Below are positions 1 through 7,035 of a stretch of 17,718 nt of DNA, piece after piece (positions within the stretch are counted from its first letter, which is position 1; every line of letters starts with the position of its first letter). The stretch is from contig JAUWBH010000126.1 of the NCBI GenBank assembly GCA_030605085.1, forward strand, positions 1 to 17,718, read 5' to 3'. Below the pieces are notes generated by a model. The model did not search any database. It saw only the letters and a list, made by a program, of their open reading frames with translations, and had not been told where the DNA came from. Origin of the DNA: Promethearchaeota archaeon (GTDB lineage Archaea > Asgardarchaeota > Lokiarchaeia > Sigynarchaeales > SOKP01). A program made the position numbers and the translations under genes.

Positions 1-3000
1 GTTTAATATTAATCGATAAGTTCCATCTTCCAAGTTTTTGAATTCTCCCTCAACAGGCGGATAGGTACCTAATGCTAAGTATGTGACAGTTCCATCAGTT
101 ATAGACTTTGCGTTATCTTCATCAGTAAATGTCAACGTAAGGGTGAAATTTTCGGTCCAGACTTTTGTAATACTGGCTACGCTTGGTGTTAAAGAACTAT
201 GTATTACAGTTATGTCAATCGTTATGAAGATTTCTTTCAGTTGATAGTTGAGTTTGTAGGCTATTATTGACAGTGTATAAGTACCTATTTGCACGAATTC
301 AGTACTATTTATGTTCAAGTAATACCATCCATCTGTTTCATTTTCAACTAAATTTCCTGAGACCGACGGATTTCCAGGCACAGAATAAGATACATCACTT
401 TCATTTAAGCCAATATCTCCGTGTAGAGTATCGTTATAATAAACTTGTAAAGTAATGTTATGCATCCATGGAACTTTGATAGAACTTATTCCACCTTCTG
501 CAGTTAAATTTGTCCTGATAGATTTTAAAGTAAATGTAATAAATTCTTGTTTTATTTCATAGCCTGGACTTTCTGCTTTAACTTCAATTTGGTATGATCT
601 ATCACTAATTAAATCTAATTCAATACTATTTGTATCTATACTAGTATTATAATATCCTGGAGGATTCTCGGTGTCAAATGAATAGGCTCCCGTTCCTTTA
701 ATTTCTAAAGTACTAGCATCACGAATTGTATAAGTAACTGAAGCTTCAATTATAGAATGGTTTCCTTTTTGAATATCGGATTGGTTTGTCCAATAATACC
801 AATACGAAAGATCAATTAAATCTCCTTTAAATTTATCTTCTATAGGGACGACTGTAGGCTTTAATCTATCCAAATTTGTCTCATAATCTTCAATATTCAC
901 TTCAATATCGTCTGGTGTTTCGCTTTCGAATGTATAATTCAATGAAGAAGATAAATTAACTAACCTCGGAATCCCCAAAGCCTTAACATTGACGGATATA
1001 TTAGCTATATCTTGAGAAACATTTCGCCAAATAAACAATACTTTTCCGTATTGATCAGATTTTAATGATTTTATTGGACCAATCCTATCTCCTGTTGAAT
1101 TTTTATACCAGAATTCTACATCCGCACCGGAAATTGGATCATTGTAATCACCACGTCGGAATAAATATAAGTTTAATCTAGTTAAATTTAAATGGTTCAC
1201 AATTATAGTCTTTTCAGCGTCAACTATTACCGGGACATTTGTTTTTACATAAAATTCTCCCCAATAATCGTCAGTATATGTAAAATTCATTATATATGTC
1301 CCATTAGATAATCTCAAAAAGGTAGTACGACCTAAACTATTAGTAGTTTGATTTAATTCAAGATCATCCTCTTGTTCCTTAATATTGGTTGTATTATAAA
1401 TGTAAACTTTCACTCCTTCAACTAAATTATCATCGGTATCTCTGGTTTCAACCGTTAAATCGAAAAAAGTTGATTCTTCGATATCCTTTGATTGTATTAA
1501 TGGATGTATAAGAGAATTATATATGGCTACGAATGCATTATTTGCTGCATTATTATTTGCGAAATTTGTGTCATTTAAATACTCCCAAAATGTAATTATT
1601 AAATAGTTACTTGAACCTCCTGCATCATTATCTAAACTAGTATTATCAGCAGGTCTTATATTAATTAGTTTTGTAGTTGCATCATAATCAATACTCCAAT
1701 CAATAGTTTCTAGGCTTAAACTTCCTCCTTCATTGATATCAGAAATGAACATACCTAAACTTACTCTGTTAATAGTTGTTCCGTTAACCACGGTATAATT
1801 TTTAACCGTAAAATCATCTGGGGGATCATTTATACCATTAATTGTCCATGTATTGTCATAAAAGTAATTGTTAAAGAATCCCGCTTCTGTATTATTATAA
1901 AATGTATTGAATACTGAAAATGGCATATCATCGTGATCGTCCTCCCACCAAAATGTTCTTTCCGATTTCCATAAGCTATAATTGTTATATACTGTTATTA
2001 TATCTGTAGTGTGCATATCTCCAGAATTTTCCCAATCAACACTATATCTTGAAAAAACAGGACCAATTTCTTCTTCTGAGACTTCTGAAATGCTCTCTAT
2101 AATGGGTAAAGGTGGTCGCATTGCTATGTCTAAATTTGTTATTTTATCGGGATCGTTCTGCGGGCTAGTTCCATATGTAAGATTACTATTGTTAGAAAAT
2201 CTAAAATGAAAACCCATTTCACCCGTATTTTCCTCAACTAATACAATGAAATTATACCATCTTCCCGCCTCAAATGTTAACGGGATATATTCTCTATCTG
2301 GACGAGGTGATCTTAAAACATGGTTCTCATGAATTAATTCACCATCTCTCCAAATTTTTATTCCATCATCAGACCCTACTTTCAAATAGACTTCGTTTAA
2401 ATCAACCGGACTCCTAATATAAGTAGAAGCGTAACCACATAGATAATCGGGATATCCCCAGTGCCCACCACCAAAATAGTAATTTAAATCTATAAATCCG
2501 TTTAAACTCGTGTAATCATATTGATCTTCAAAATCTTTTGCTTCCCATTGTTTTGATTCGTCTAAGAATCCTTCTGCGTCTCCTCCTGTAGCATAATCAT
2601 CTTCAACGTATTGGTTAGTTACATCAAAATGGTACTTCGAGGCAGTTATTGGGTTATCCCAATTAGGATTAAAATAGTCAAAAGTCCCTAATACTAACCA
2701 TTTGGCGATTGCTCCACCTTCGTCAGGATCTGGATGAGCATAAGGATCATTATCTAATACGCCGTTCGCAATCCATGGCGCTAACGAATTATCGGTGTGG
2801 TAATTTCTCCCATCCTTTGTAAAATTGTATACACCACGCCCTTTCTCCATCTCTAAACTCAGTTTATTTGTACTTATACTTAGTTGATCGTTTACAGGGT
2901 CCAATGAAGATGTAAGTGTCGATTCTGCGTTATATCGTTGTTTAGGATTAAAAATGCCAGTATTGTCGTCAGAATAATAAATGTAATACGGCTTTCTTTG

Positions 3001-3465
3001 TCCTATACTTACTGTTGCAAGGAATGTAATTGTACAAGTTTGTATAAAATCAGGATCGCTATACAAATTTACATCCCATATTTGACTATGAATTTCGTCA
3101 TTTTTTTCTCCCTCAATGTATTCAACAACTCGAATTGTGTCTTTATGACATTTTCCACCATCAAAAGTAATATCAATATCTACAGGTTCGTTTACTCGGT
3201 TAAAGTAACCTGGTTCTGTTAAATTAACTTCTACTCTATACCGAAATGTACCATTCCACCAAGGGGCAATACCTGATGTTTTTATATTTTCGTCTCTCTC
3301 TTTAATATCTTCTTCAATATTGTTTTCAATCTGGTTGTTATCGTCAATAGATTCAGTCAATTCATTATTATTAATGTTTGGAATATACCCGATCATTAGT
3401 GAAGATATCAGAAATGCGAAGATTACTGTTAAAGTTTTAATTTTATTTTTTTTCAAAGACTTCAT
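1..3465 (-). CDS. Giant secreted/cell-surface protein, 3' end beyond window
   Basis: The frame reads without a stop from the ATG at 3465 to the window edge, 1155 codons, so the C-terminus is missing. Residues 1-30 look like a signal peptide: basic MKSLKKNKIK, then a hydrophobic run ending near IGYIP. The mature part is rich in Asn, Thr, Tyr and Trp and dotted with N-x-S/T sequons, as expected for an archaeal S-layer or extracellular protein. Residues about 330-430 resemble a PA14-like lectin fold (GSDDGIKIWRDGE followed by a W-Y-N-F strand). Residues about 670-740 and 760-815 read like Ig/carboxypeptidase-regulatory beta-sandwiches (D-N-L-V-E-G-V-K-V-Y; I-S-G-A-D-V-E-F), and more such modules continue to the edge. 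Substrate or partner is not identifiable. A C-terminal membrane anchor cannot be assessed. The frame and secretion are solid; domain names are inferred by eye. Confidence 0.85.
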   Translation of the reverse strand, partial: MKSLKKNKIKTLTVIFAFLISSLMIGYIPNINNNELTESIDDNNQIENNIEEDIKERDENIKTSGIAPWWNGTFRYRVEVNLTEPGYFNRVNEPVDIDITFDGGKCHKDTIRVVEYIEGEKNDEIHSQIWDVNLYSDPDFIQTCTITFLATVSIGQRKPYYIYYSDDNTGIFNPKQRYNAESTLTSSLDPVNDQLSISTNKLSLEMEKGRGVYNFTKDGRNYHTDNSLAPWIANGVLDNDPYAHPDPDEGGAIAKWLVLGTFDYFNPNWDNPITASKYHFDVTNQYVEDDYATGGDAEGFLDESKQWEAKDFEDQYDYTSLNGFIDLNYYFGGGHWGYPDYLCGYASTYIRSPVDLNEVYLKVGSDDGIKIWRDGELIHENHVLRSPRPDREYIPLTFEAGRWYNFIVLVEENTGEMGFHFRFSNNSNLTYGTSPQNDPDKITNLDIAMRPPLPIIESISEVSEEEIGPVFSRYSVDWENSGDMHTTDIITVYNNYSLWKSERTFWWEDDHDDMPFSVFNTFYNNTEAGFFNNYFYDNTWTINGINDPPDDFTVKNYTVVNGTTINRVSLGMFISDINEGGSLSLETIDWSIDYDATTKLINIRPADNTSLDNDAGGSSNYLIITFWEYLNDTNFANNNAANNAFVAIYNSLIHPLIQSKDIEESTFFDLTVETRDTDDNLVEGVKVYIYNTTNIKEQEDDLELNQTTNSLGRTTFLRLSNGTYIMNFTYTDDYWGEFYVKTNVPVIVDAEKTIIVNHLNLTRLNLYLFRRGDYNDPISGADVEFWYKNSTGDRIGPIKSLKSDQYGKVLFIWRNVSQDIANISVNVKALGIPRLVNLSSSLNYTFESETPDDIEVNIEDYETNLDRLKPTVVPIEDKFKGDLIDLSYWYYWTNQSDIQKGNHSIIEASVTYTIRDASTLEIKGTGAYSFDTENPPGYYNTSIDTNSIELDLISDRSYQIEVKAESPGYEIKQEFITFTLKSIRTNLTAEGGISSIKVPWMHNITLQVYYNDTLHGDIGLNESDVSYSVPGNPSVSGNLVENETDGWYYLNINSTEFVQIGTYTLSIIAYKLNYQLKEIFITIDITVIHSSLTPSVASITKVWTENFTLTLTFTDEDNAKSITDGTVTYLALGTYPPVEGEFKNLEDGTYRLILN

Positions 3466-3500
3466 TTTTAAACTTTTGTTTTTGCAAAATTTTAAATATT

Positions 3501-3514
3501 AATATTATAAAGGG
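3501..3514 (-). promoter_or_regulatory. Probable TATA box of the surface-protein gene
   Basis: On the minus strand the tract reads CCCTTTATAATATT, about 40 nt upstream of the ATG at 3465. A C-rich BRE-like edge precedes a TATA core. This would place the transcript start about 10-15 nt before the start codon. Pattern-based; not measured. Confidence 0.45.
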
Positions 3515-3562
3515 ATAACAAAAATATAAATGATTAAATAATTTTTTATTAAAACTTCTTTC

Positions 3563-4195
3563 TTATTCCTTTTTTAACACCAAAAATATTTTCCTTTTTT
3601 TTGGATTGTTCGGATTATCAATCACAAATTTTCCGCTAAAATTAGTGTTATCTATAAAAATTTTCCCTATCTCATCCATAATCGTTTTAGCTTTTGGATA
3701 AAACTGAAATATAGCTTTAGAATTTTTTTTAAGAATGTTGTTAAAAGATTTTGCCAAACTTACAAGTTTATTATGCATTACTTTATTATTTAACTTTCTA
3801 TAAATCCATTGCAATGCGGAAATTGAAATGATTGCGTCAAAACTACTTGATTTAAATGGGGGAAAGCACATATCTGCTGCAATTGGATTAAGTTCTTTGA
3901 TGTCGTAAAAGTATAAAAATTCTGATATAATGTCAAGTGCAATTACGCTGTGTCCAATCTCTCTTAAATATATAGATGTAAATCCTGGACCGCAACCAGC
4001 ATCTAAAATTAAAGAGTTCTTATTACTTAGGTTTAACAATTCTAACGCTCTAACTGTGATTTTTTCTTGAATTTTTATCATACTTTTTGACTTTGCATAT
4101 CTAAAAAGATTTTCGCCTTTATAATAATCTTGAACTCTATCGTAAATTTCTTCTGGTCTTTTTCGTTTTACACTGAAATTATAATCGTTATTCAA
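3563..4195 (-). CDS. bud23: Bud23/WBSCR22-like rRNA guanine-N7 methyltransferase
   Basis: A 210-residue Rossmann methyltransferase. SAM motif I is D-A-G-C-G-P-G at 65-71, and the acidic end of beta-2 is LD at 88-89. Whole-length resemblance to eukaryotic Bud23 is clear: an N-terminal R-P-E-E-I-Y-D block (13-19), Y-A-K-S-K-S-M-I-K-I-Q (33-43), ISISALQW (123-130), F-Q-F-Y-P (163-167), and a closing FSGKFVIDNPNNPKKRK block (186-202) that parallels the human FSGGMVVDYPNSAKAKK block. In eukaryotes Bud23 with Trm112 methylates a P-site-region guanine of 18S rRNA during small-subunit assembly; the same role on 16S rRNA is inferred. It lacks the longer basic C-terminal tail of eukaryotic Bud23. The start is TTG at 4195; the conserved block begins 12 residues later, so a much later start is unlikely. 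It is divergent from the S25e gene. Confidence 0.85.
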   Translation of the reverse strand: MNNDYNFSVKRKRPEEIYDRVQDYYKGENLFRYAKSKSMIKIQEKITVRALELLNLSNKNSLILDAGCGPGFTSIYLREIGHSVIALDIISEFLYFYDIKELNPIAADMCFPPFKSSSFDAIISISALQWIYRKLNNKVMHNKLVSLAKSFNNILKKNSKAIFQFYPKAKTIMDEIGKIFIDNTNFSGKFVIDNPNNPKKRKIFLVLKKE

Positions 4196-4216
4196 TTTTA
4201 AATAGCCCCAAAAGAT

Positions 4217-4227
4217 TAAATCGTTAA
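4217..4227 (-). promoter_or_regulatory. Possible TATA box for the Bud23-like gene
   Basis: The minus strand reads ACGATTTAATC, centred about 27 nt upstream of the TTG start at 4195. That spacing implies a leaderless or nearly leaderless transcript. No Shine-Dalgarno-like purine run precedes the start. Tentative. Confidence 0.35.
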
Positions 4228-4308
4228 AAGTGGAATTCTTGGATAAAATTAGGAATCATTTCTAAAGAAAAAATTTTATTAAACTTTAATAATTTTAATA
4301 ATTCAAAT

Positions 4309-4320
4309 CGCTTTAAATTT
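4309..4320 (+). promoter_or_regulatory. Probable TATA box for rps25e
   Basis: CGCTTTAAATTT lies about 35 nt upstream of the TTG start at 4352, with an A-rich/CG BRE-like context before it. A start of transcription near 4342 would leave a leader of about 10 nt. Assigned by position and composition only. Confidence 0.4.
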
Positions 4321-4351
4321 TAATATTATTAAGTAACGTTTGTGATTATTT

Positions 4352-4654
4352 TTGTCTCAGAAAGATGATAAAATATTAGTAAGGAAAGCAACAATAAATT
4401 TAAGAAGGAAATACGGAAGAGTAAAGCAAATCAGCATAGTTGAGAGGGATGCGTTTATCCCGGCCAATGTTGAGAAAGAACTTAGGGAAAATTTCTTAAA
4501 GAAAAAAGCAATTACATCTACGGACATTGCGTTAAGATATGATATAAGAGTTTCTACCGCAACATTACTGTTAAAACAATACGAACAAGAAGGGTTAATA
4601 AAACTTTTAGATCCTTCTCTAAAATTAAAGGTTTATGTACCTACTTCTAAATAG
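4352..4654 (+). CDS. rps25e: Small-subunit ribosomal protein S25e
   Basis: A 100-residue protein whose C-terminal two thirds form the winged-helix core of the archaeal/eukaryotic S25e family: a conserved F-I-P-A-N-V-E-K-E-L strand/helix entry at 35-44, A-I-T-S-T-D-I-A at 53-60, I-R-V-S-T-A-T-L-L-L at 65-74, then E-Q-E-G-L-I-K-L and the terminal L-K-V-Y-V-P. S25e is present in archaea and eukaryotes, absent from bacteria, and sits on the 30S head. The N-terminus is basic but shorter than the Lys-rich extension of many homologues. A TGA lies in frame at 4343-4345, so TTG at 4352 is the only reasonable start. It is divergent from the rRNA methyltransferase gene; both act on the small subunit. 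Confidence 0.93.
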   Translation: MSQKDDKILVRKATINLRRKYGRVKQISIVERDAFIPANVEKELRENFLKKKAITSTDIALRYDIRVSTATLLLKQYEQEGLIKLLDPSLKLKVYVPTSK

Positions 4655-4657
4655 ATG

Positions 4658-4664
4658 TTTTTTT
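4658..4664 (+). terminator. Oligo-T terminator after rps25e
   Basis: A run of seven T begins 3 nt after the stop codon. Archaeal RNA polymerase commonly terminates on such runs without a hairpin. Confidence 0.45.
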
Positions 4665-4776
4665 GAGCAATTCAAAATTCTCATTATTGTTGTTCAGACA
4701 CTATCACAAGAATAGTCGAACATAACCTAAAGAAATTTATATTTTTCACGGTTTATGATTAATAAGAATTTTAAGT

Positions 4777-4788
4777 TTTATATTTAAA
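4777..4788 (+). promoter_or_regulatory. TATA box of the tRNA-Ser gene
   Basis: TTTATATTTAAA is centred about 24 nt before the first base of the tRNA, the standard archaeal distance from TATA box to transcription start. Confidence 0.55.
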
Positions 4789-4805
4789 TTTCTGATGTTA
4801 TTAAA

Positions 4806-4910
4806 GCAGATGTAGCCTAGCTGGTAAGACGCCGGCCTCGAGTGATGTTTCTAAAAACCAAGAAAGCCGGTGCGCGCAAGCGCTCGGGGGTTCGAGTCCC
4901 TCCATCTGCG
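4806..4910 (+). tRNA. tRNA-Ser (anticodon CGA) with intron
   Basis: Acceptor strands GCAGATG (4806-4812) and CATCTGC (4903-4909) pair fully; the discriminator is G4910, as in serine tRNAs; CCA is not encoded. The anticodon stem CCGGC (4832-4836) pairs with GCCGG (4866-4870). The loop is C-T-CGA-G plus A, giving anticodon CGA for codon UCG. The long variable arm has stem GCGC with loop GCAA, making it class II. The T stem GGGGG/CCCTC closes the TTCGAGT loop. A 22-nt intron lies at the canonical 37/38 site. The D stem G-C-C-T/A-G-A-C carries a C11-A24 mismatch. Confidence 0.95.
4843..4864 (+). other. 22-nt archaeal tRNA intron at position 37/38
   Basis: Removal of these 22 nt joins C-T-C-G-A-G to A and gives a normal 7-nt anticodon loop. 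A bulge-helix-bulge can be drawn: loop bases C32-U33-C34-G35 face intron CAAG (4859-4862), three of four pairs good and one C-A opposition, with 3-nt bulges AG|U and AA|A at the two cut sites. Removal by the tRNA splicing endonuclease is expected. Confidence 0.85.
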
Positions 4911-4922
4911 CTTATATAGTAA

Positions 4923-4951
4923 AGATAAAAAAATAGTGAGAATTTTTATCT
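4923..4951. terminator. Inverted repeat between tRNA-Ser and the converging GTPase gene
   Basis: AGATAAAAA (4923-4931) and TTTTTATCT (4943-4951) form a perfect 9-bp stem with an 11-nt loop. It sits between two converging transcription units and gives an A/T tract on both strands, so it may terminate transcription in both directions. AT-rich inverted repeats also arise by chance here. Confidence 0.4.
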
Positions 4952-4973
4952 AACTCTACTCTATTTAAATTAT

Positions 4974-5909
4974 TTATTGAATAATTTGTAAAATCAAATT
5001 TTCCATTTGAGGTTTAGCAGCTTCGATTTTGTCAAGAATATTAATTGTCTTCTCCATATCCTCGTCCTCTTCTATTATAAACAATAAATAAAAATCTAAA
5101 TTACCAAGCTTCAAGACTTCTACCACACCACTAAAACGCTCACCTGTTTCAAATACATCAGAAAATTCAAACAATTTTCGATTTTCTGCCACAATTCTTT
5201 TTTGAACTCTAAGATATATCTCATACATTTTTAGTTTTTCAATCAAACTGAGATTTGGACGATGATATTCTCCTATTGTTATCCCCTTTGAGTCAAAGAG
5301 AGTGATGAGAATAGATTTATAATTTTTACTTATTTCTTCGAATAAATTCGACATTATTTCAAATTCAGTTTTGAAAACTAACGATAATCCGCTTGAAAAA
5401 GAGTCCATTACAGATTTAATATCGTATACGCTCGTTTCGAAGAAAAACATGTCAAATGCTATTGAATATTTAGCTAACATTTGCTTAAGAGTAAGAGCTT
5501 TATTATTTATTTCCTTATCTTGGGCAATTGAAGGATCAAATTTGTGAAAAAGTACAGCTATAGGAGGATAATTTTGTGCTTCTTTAAAATATAAGAGTAT
5601 TTGCTCTAAATAATCTATGGATTCGATGTATCGTTTTGGATCCTGAATATCAACGACATAAAAAACCAAATCAGTCCCCCCTAAGAACTTAGAAGGGCTC
5701 TTTAAATAATCTTCTCTATATTTTTTTTGACCTCCAAAATCCATCCTTATAAACTCAATACCTAAAAATTGAAATGTTTCTCTATCAACTCTTCGGGTTG
5801 GAGTTAATTTGATTACTTCTTCTTCGAAGCCAAATCGTTTCGTAATTGCCGTAATGATACTGGTTTTTCCTGCATTGTCTAACCCGAGATATGCAATTTT
5901 TTTAGCCAA
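4974..5909 (-). CDS. Rag/Gtr-like small GTPase with C-terminal roadblock-like domain
   Basis: A 311-residue protein. The GTPase core has the P-loop GLDNAGKTS at 9-17, a candidate switch-I T-P-T-R-R at 36-40, G3 D-F-G-G-Q at 57-61, G4 H-K-F-D at 122-125 and a G5-like E-T-S at 158-160. HKxD instead of NKxD and GGQ in G3 are traits of RagA/Gtr1. The later part parallels RagA: an E-T-S-V-Y-D block resembling R-T-S-I-W-D, then a 185-310 segment of alternating strands and helices consistent with the C-terminal roadblock/longin-like dimerisation domain. Rag GTPases signal amino-acid status on lysosomes; in an archaeon the partner and role are unknown. There is no lipidation motif or membrane helix. 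TTG at 5909 is used as start because a TGA lies in frame upstream and no ATG or GTG intervenes before the P-loop. Confidence 0.85.
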   Translation of the reverse strand: MAKKIAYLGLDNAGKTSIITAITKRFGFEEEVIKLTPTRRVDRETFQFLGIEFIRMDFGGQKKYREDYLKSPSKFLGGTDLVFYVVDIQDPKRYIESIDYLEQILLYFKEAQNYPPIAVLFHKFDPSIAQDKEINNKALTLKQMLAKYSIAFDMFFFETSVYDIKSVMDSFSSGLSLVFKTEFEIMSNLFEEISKNYKSILITLFDSKGITIGEYHRPNLSLIEKLKMYEIYLRVQKRIVAENRKLFEFSDVFETGERFSGVVEVLKLGNLDFYLLFIIEEDEDMEKTINILDKIEAAKPQMENLILQIIQ

Positions 5910-6049
5910 TTTGATTTCAACTCTTTTTCTTATATTTCATCTTGAAAAATTTATCGTTAATTACTTTATAAAAAAATTTAATTTTAAAGTTAGGTTTTCT
6001 AAAAAATTATTATATTAAAATAATAAATTCTTACTTTTAACTTAAAAAT

Positions 6050-6110
6050 GACTTTCCCTTCCTTTAGTAGCTGACTCGTAGGGTGCTCGTTCCTTTAGAT
6101 ATAAGTAGTT
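6050..6110. other. GC-richer intergenic island with a 9-bp direct repeat
   Basis: In the 204-nt gap between the MoaD-like and GTPase genes, this tract is visibly richer in G and C than the surrounding poly-A/T. TTCCTTTAG occurs at 6059-6067 and 6090-6098, 31 nt apart, around a segment reading GCTGACTCGTAGGGTGCTCG. It could be a small RNA, a 3' UTR element or a regulator site. No C/D-box pair, tRNA fold or reading frame was recognised. Confidence 0.3.
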
Positions 6111-6113
6111 TAC

Positions 6114-6395
6114 TTAACCACCTGCTATTGGGACAGAGATGTGGATGTTATCCCCGTTTCTCAGTTTCGTTCTGTATTTATTCAAATATTTTATGTTCCT
6201 ACCATTTAATAAAACAAGAATTTGAGAATCCATTTTTTTTCTATTCTTACTTAACAATGAATTATCAAGTTTTTCGTTGTATTCCTTTATAAACTTAGAT
6301 ATTACATCTCCAACAGTTTTTCCTTCGTATTCTAATAGTTTTTTGTTGGTTTTTAGATAAAAAATATTTAATAAATGCAAATTCACTTCAACCAT
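6114..6395 (-). CDS. MoaD/ThiS-like sulfur-carrier (ubiquitin-fold) protein
   Basis: A 93-residue beta-grasp protein with the family's hallmarks: V-L-L-N-G-R-N-I near 61-68, L-R-N-G-D-N-I-H-I at 78-86 and the C-terminal S-V-P-I-A-G-G. The free terminal Gly-Gly is what an E1-like enzyme adenylates and thiocarboxylates. Such proteins donate sulfur for molybdopterin or tRNA thiolation, or act as SAMP-type protein modifiers in archaea. No molybdopterin-synthase or E1 gene is in the window, so the choice is open. The nearby ThiI-like gene makes tRNA sulfur transfer attractive. It probably has its own promoter (an AAAATATAAAA-type tract about 40 nt upstream). Confidence 0.85.
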   Translation of the reverse strand: MVEVNLHLLNIFYLKTNKKLLEYEGKTVGDVISKFIKEYNEKLDNSLLSKNRKKMDSQILVLLNGRNIKYLNKYRTKLRNGDNIHISVPIAGG

Positions 6396-6631
6396 AAAGA
6401 TATCTTCCGTTTTATTGTATATTAGAAATTTTATATTTTCTTATCGGTTTTTTTATATTTCTCAAGTAATAATAGAATTTTCTAAATTATTTAAATCTTA
6501 TAATTCAATATTATAATGTTATCTTGAAAAATAGGGATTGACTAGAATTGCTATTAAGGTTTTTTCCCTTTTTTATTTATATAAAAAAAAGCAGATTTTA
6601 TAGTTTTAAAACTATTCTTGGCTTAATTCTC

Positions 6632-6886
6632 TCAATTACCGCCTGCTTGCGTCGCCATAACAGTTATAACATCTTTCTTGGGATGTATTCCAATTTTTGT
6701 AAATTTCAAATTATCAGGTATAACTTTCCCTTTGAAGATAAATTGTATGGCTAAAATGGGATTTAATTTATATTCTTTCTGTACCATTTTTTTAATTTCT
6801 GCTATTAATTGATTTGGATCTACTTCAATTAATTTTATAGCTTGGTCTGGAGGGACACCTGTAAGCCTAAACCTATATTGGGTCAT
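6632..6886 (-). CDS. Ubiquitin-like protein with Gly-Gly-Asn C-terminus
   Basis: An 84-residue beta-grasp protein that reads more like ubiquitin than MoaD: an N-terminal Y-R-F-R-L-T-G strand, V-D-P-N-Q-L-I-A-E-I-K (22-32) over the main helix, the I-Q-F-I-F-K-G-K-V-I-P-D turn (47-58, compare ubiquitin R-L-I-F-A-G-K-Q-L-E-D), then I-G-I-H-P-K-K-D-V-I-T-V and a tail ending A-G-G-N. The single residue after Gly-Gly would need removal, as JAB/Rpn11-type proteases do in Asgard ubiquitin systems. No E1, E2, RING or JAB gene is in the window. It sits between the ThiI-like and MoaD-like genes on the same strand. An alternative reading is a Urm1/SAMP-like sulfur carrier. Confidence 0.85.
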   Translation of the reverse strand: MTQYRFRLTGVPPDQAIKLIEVDPNQLIAEIKKMVQKEYKLNPILAIQFIFKGKVIPDNLKFTKIGIHPKKDVITVMATQAGGN

Positions 6887-7035
6887 TTTACATCACAATT
6901 TCTTTCTTTAATTTTAAAATTTTTGGATTTAATTAAAAATTAAAATATAAATTTAATTATAATTTTGAATGCAAATTTTTAAAGTACTAAAATTTAGAGA
7001 AATCTAAAGTAATTTATATCAAATTTAATATTTAT

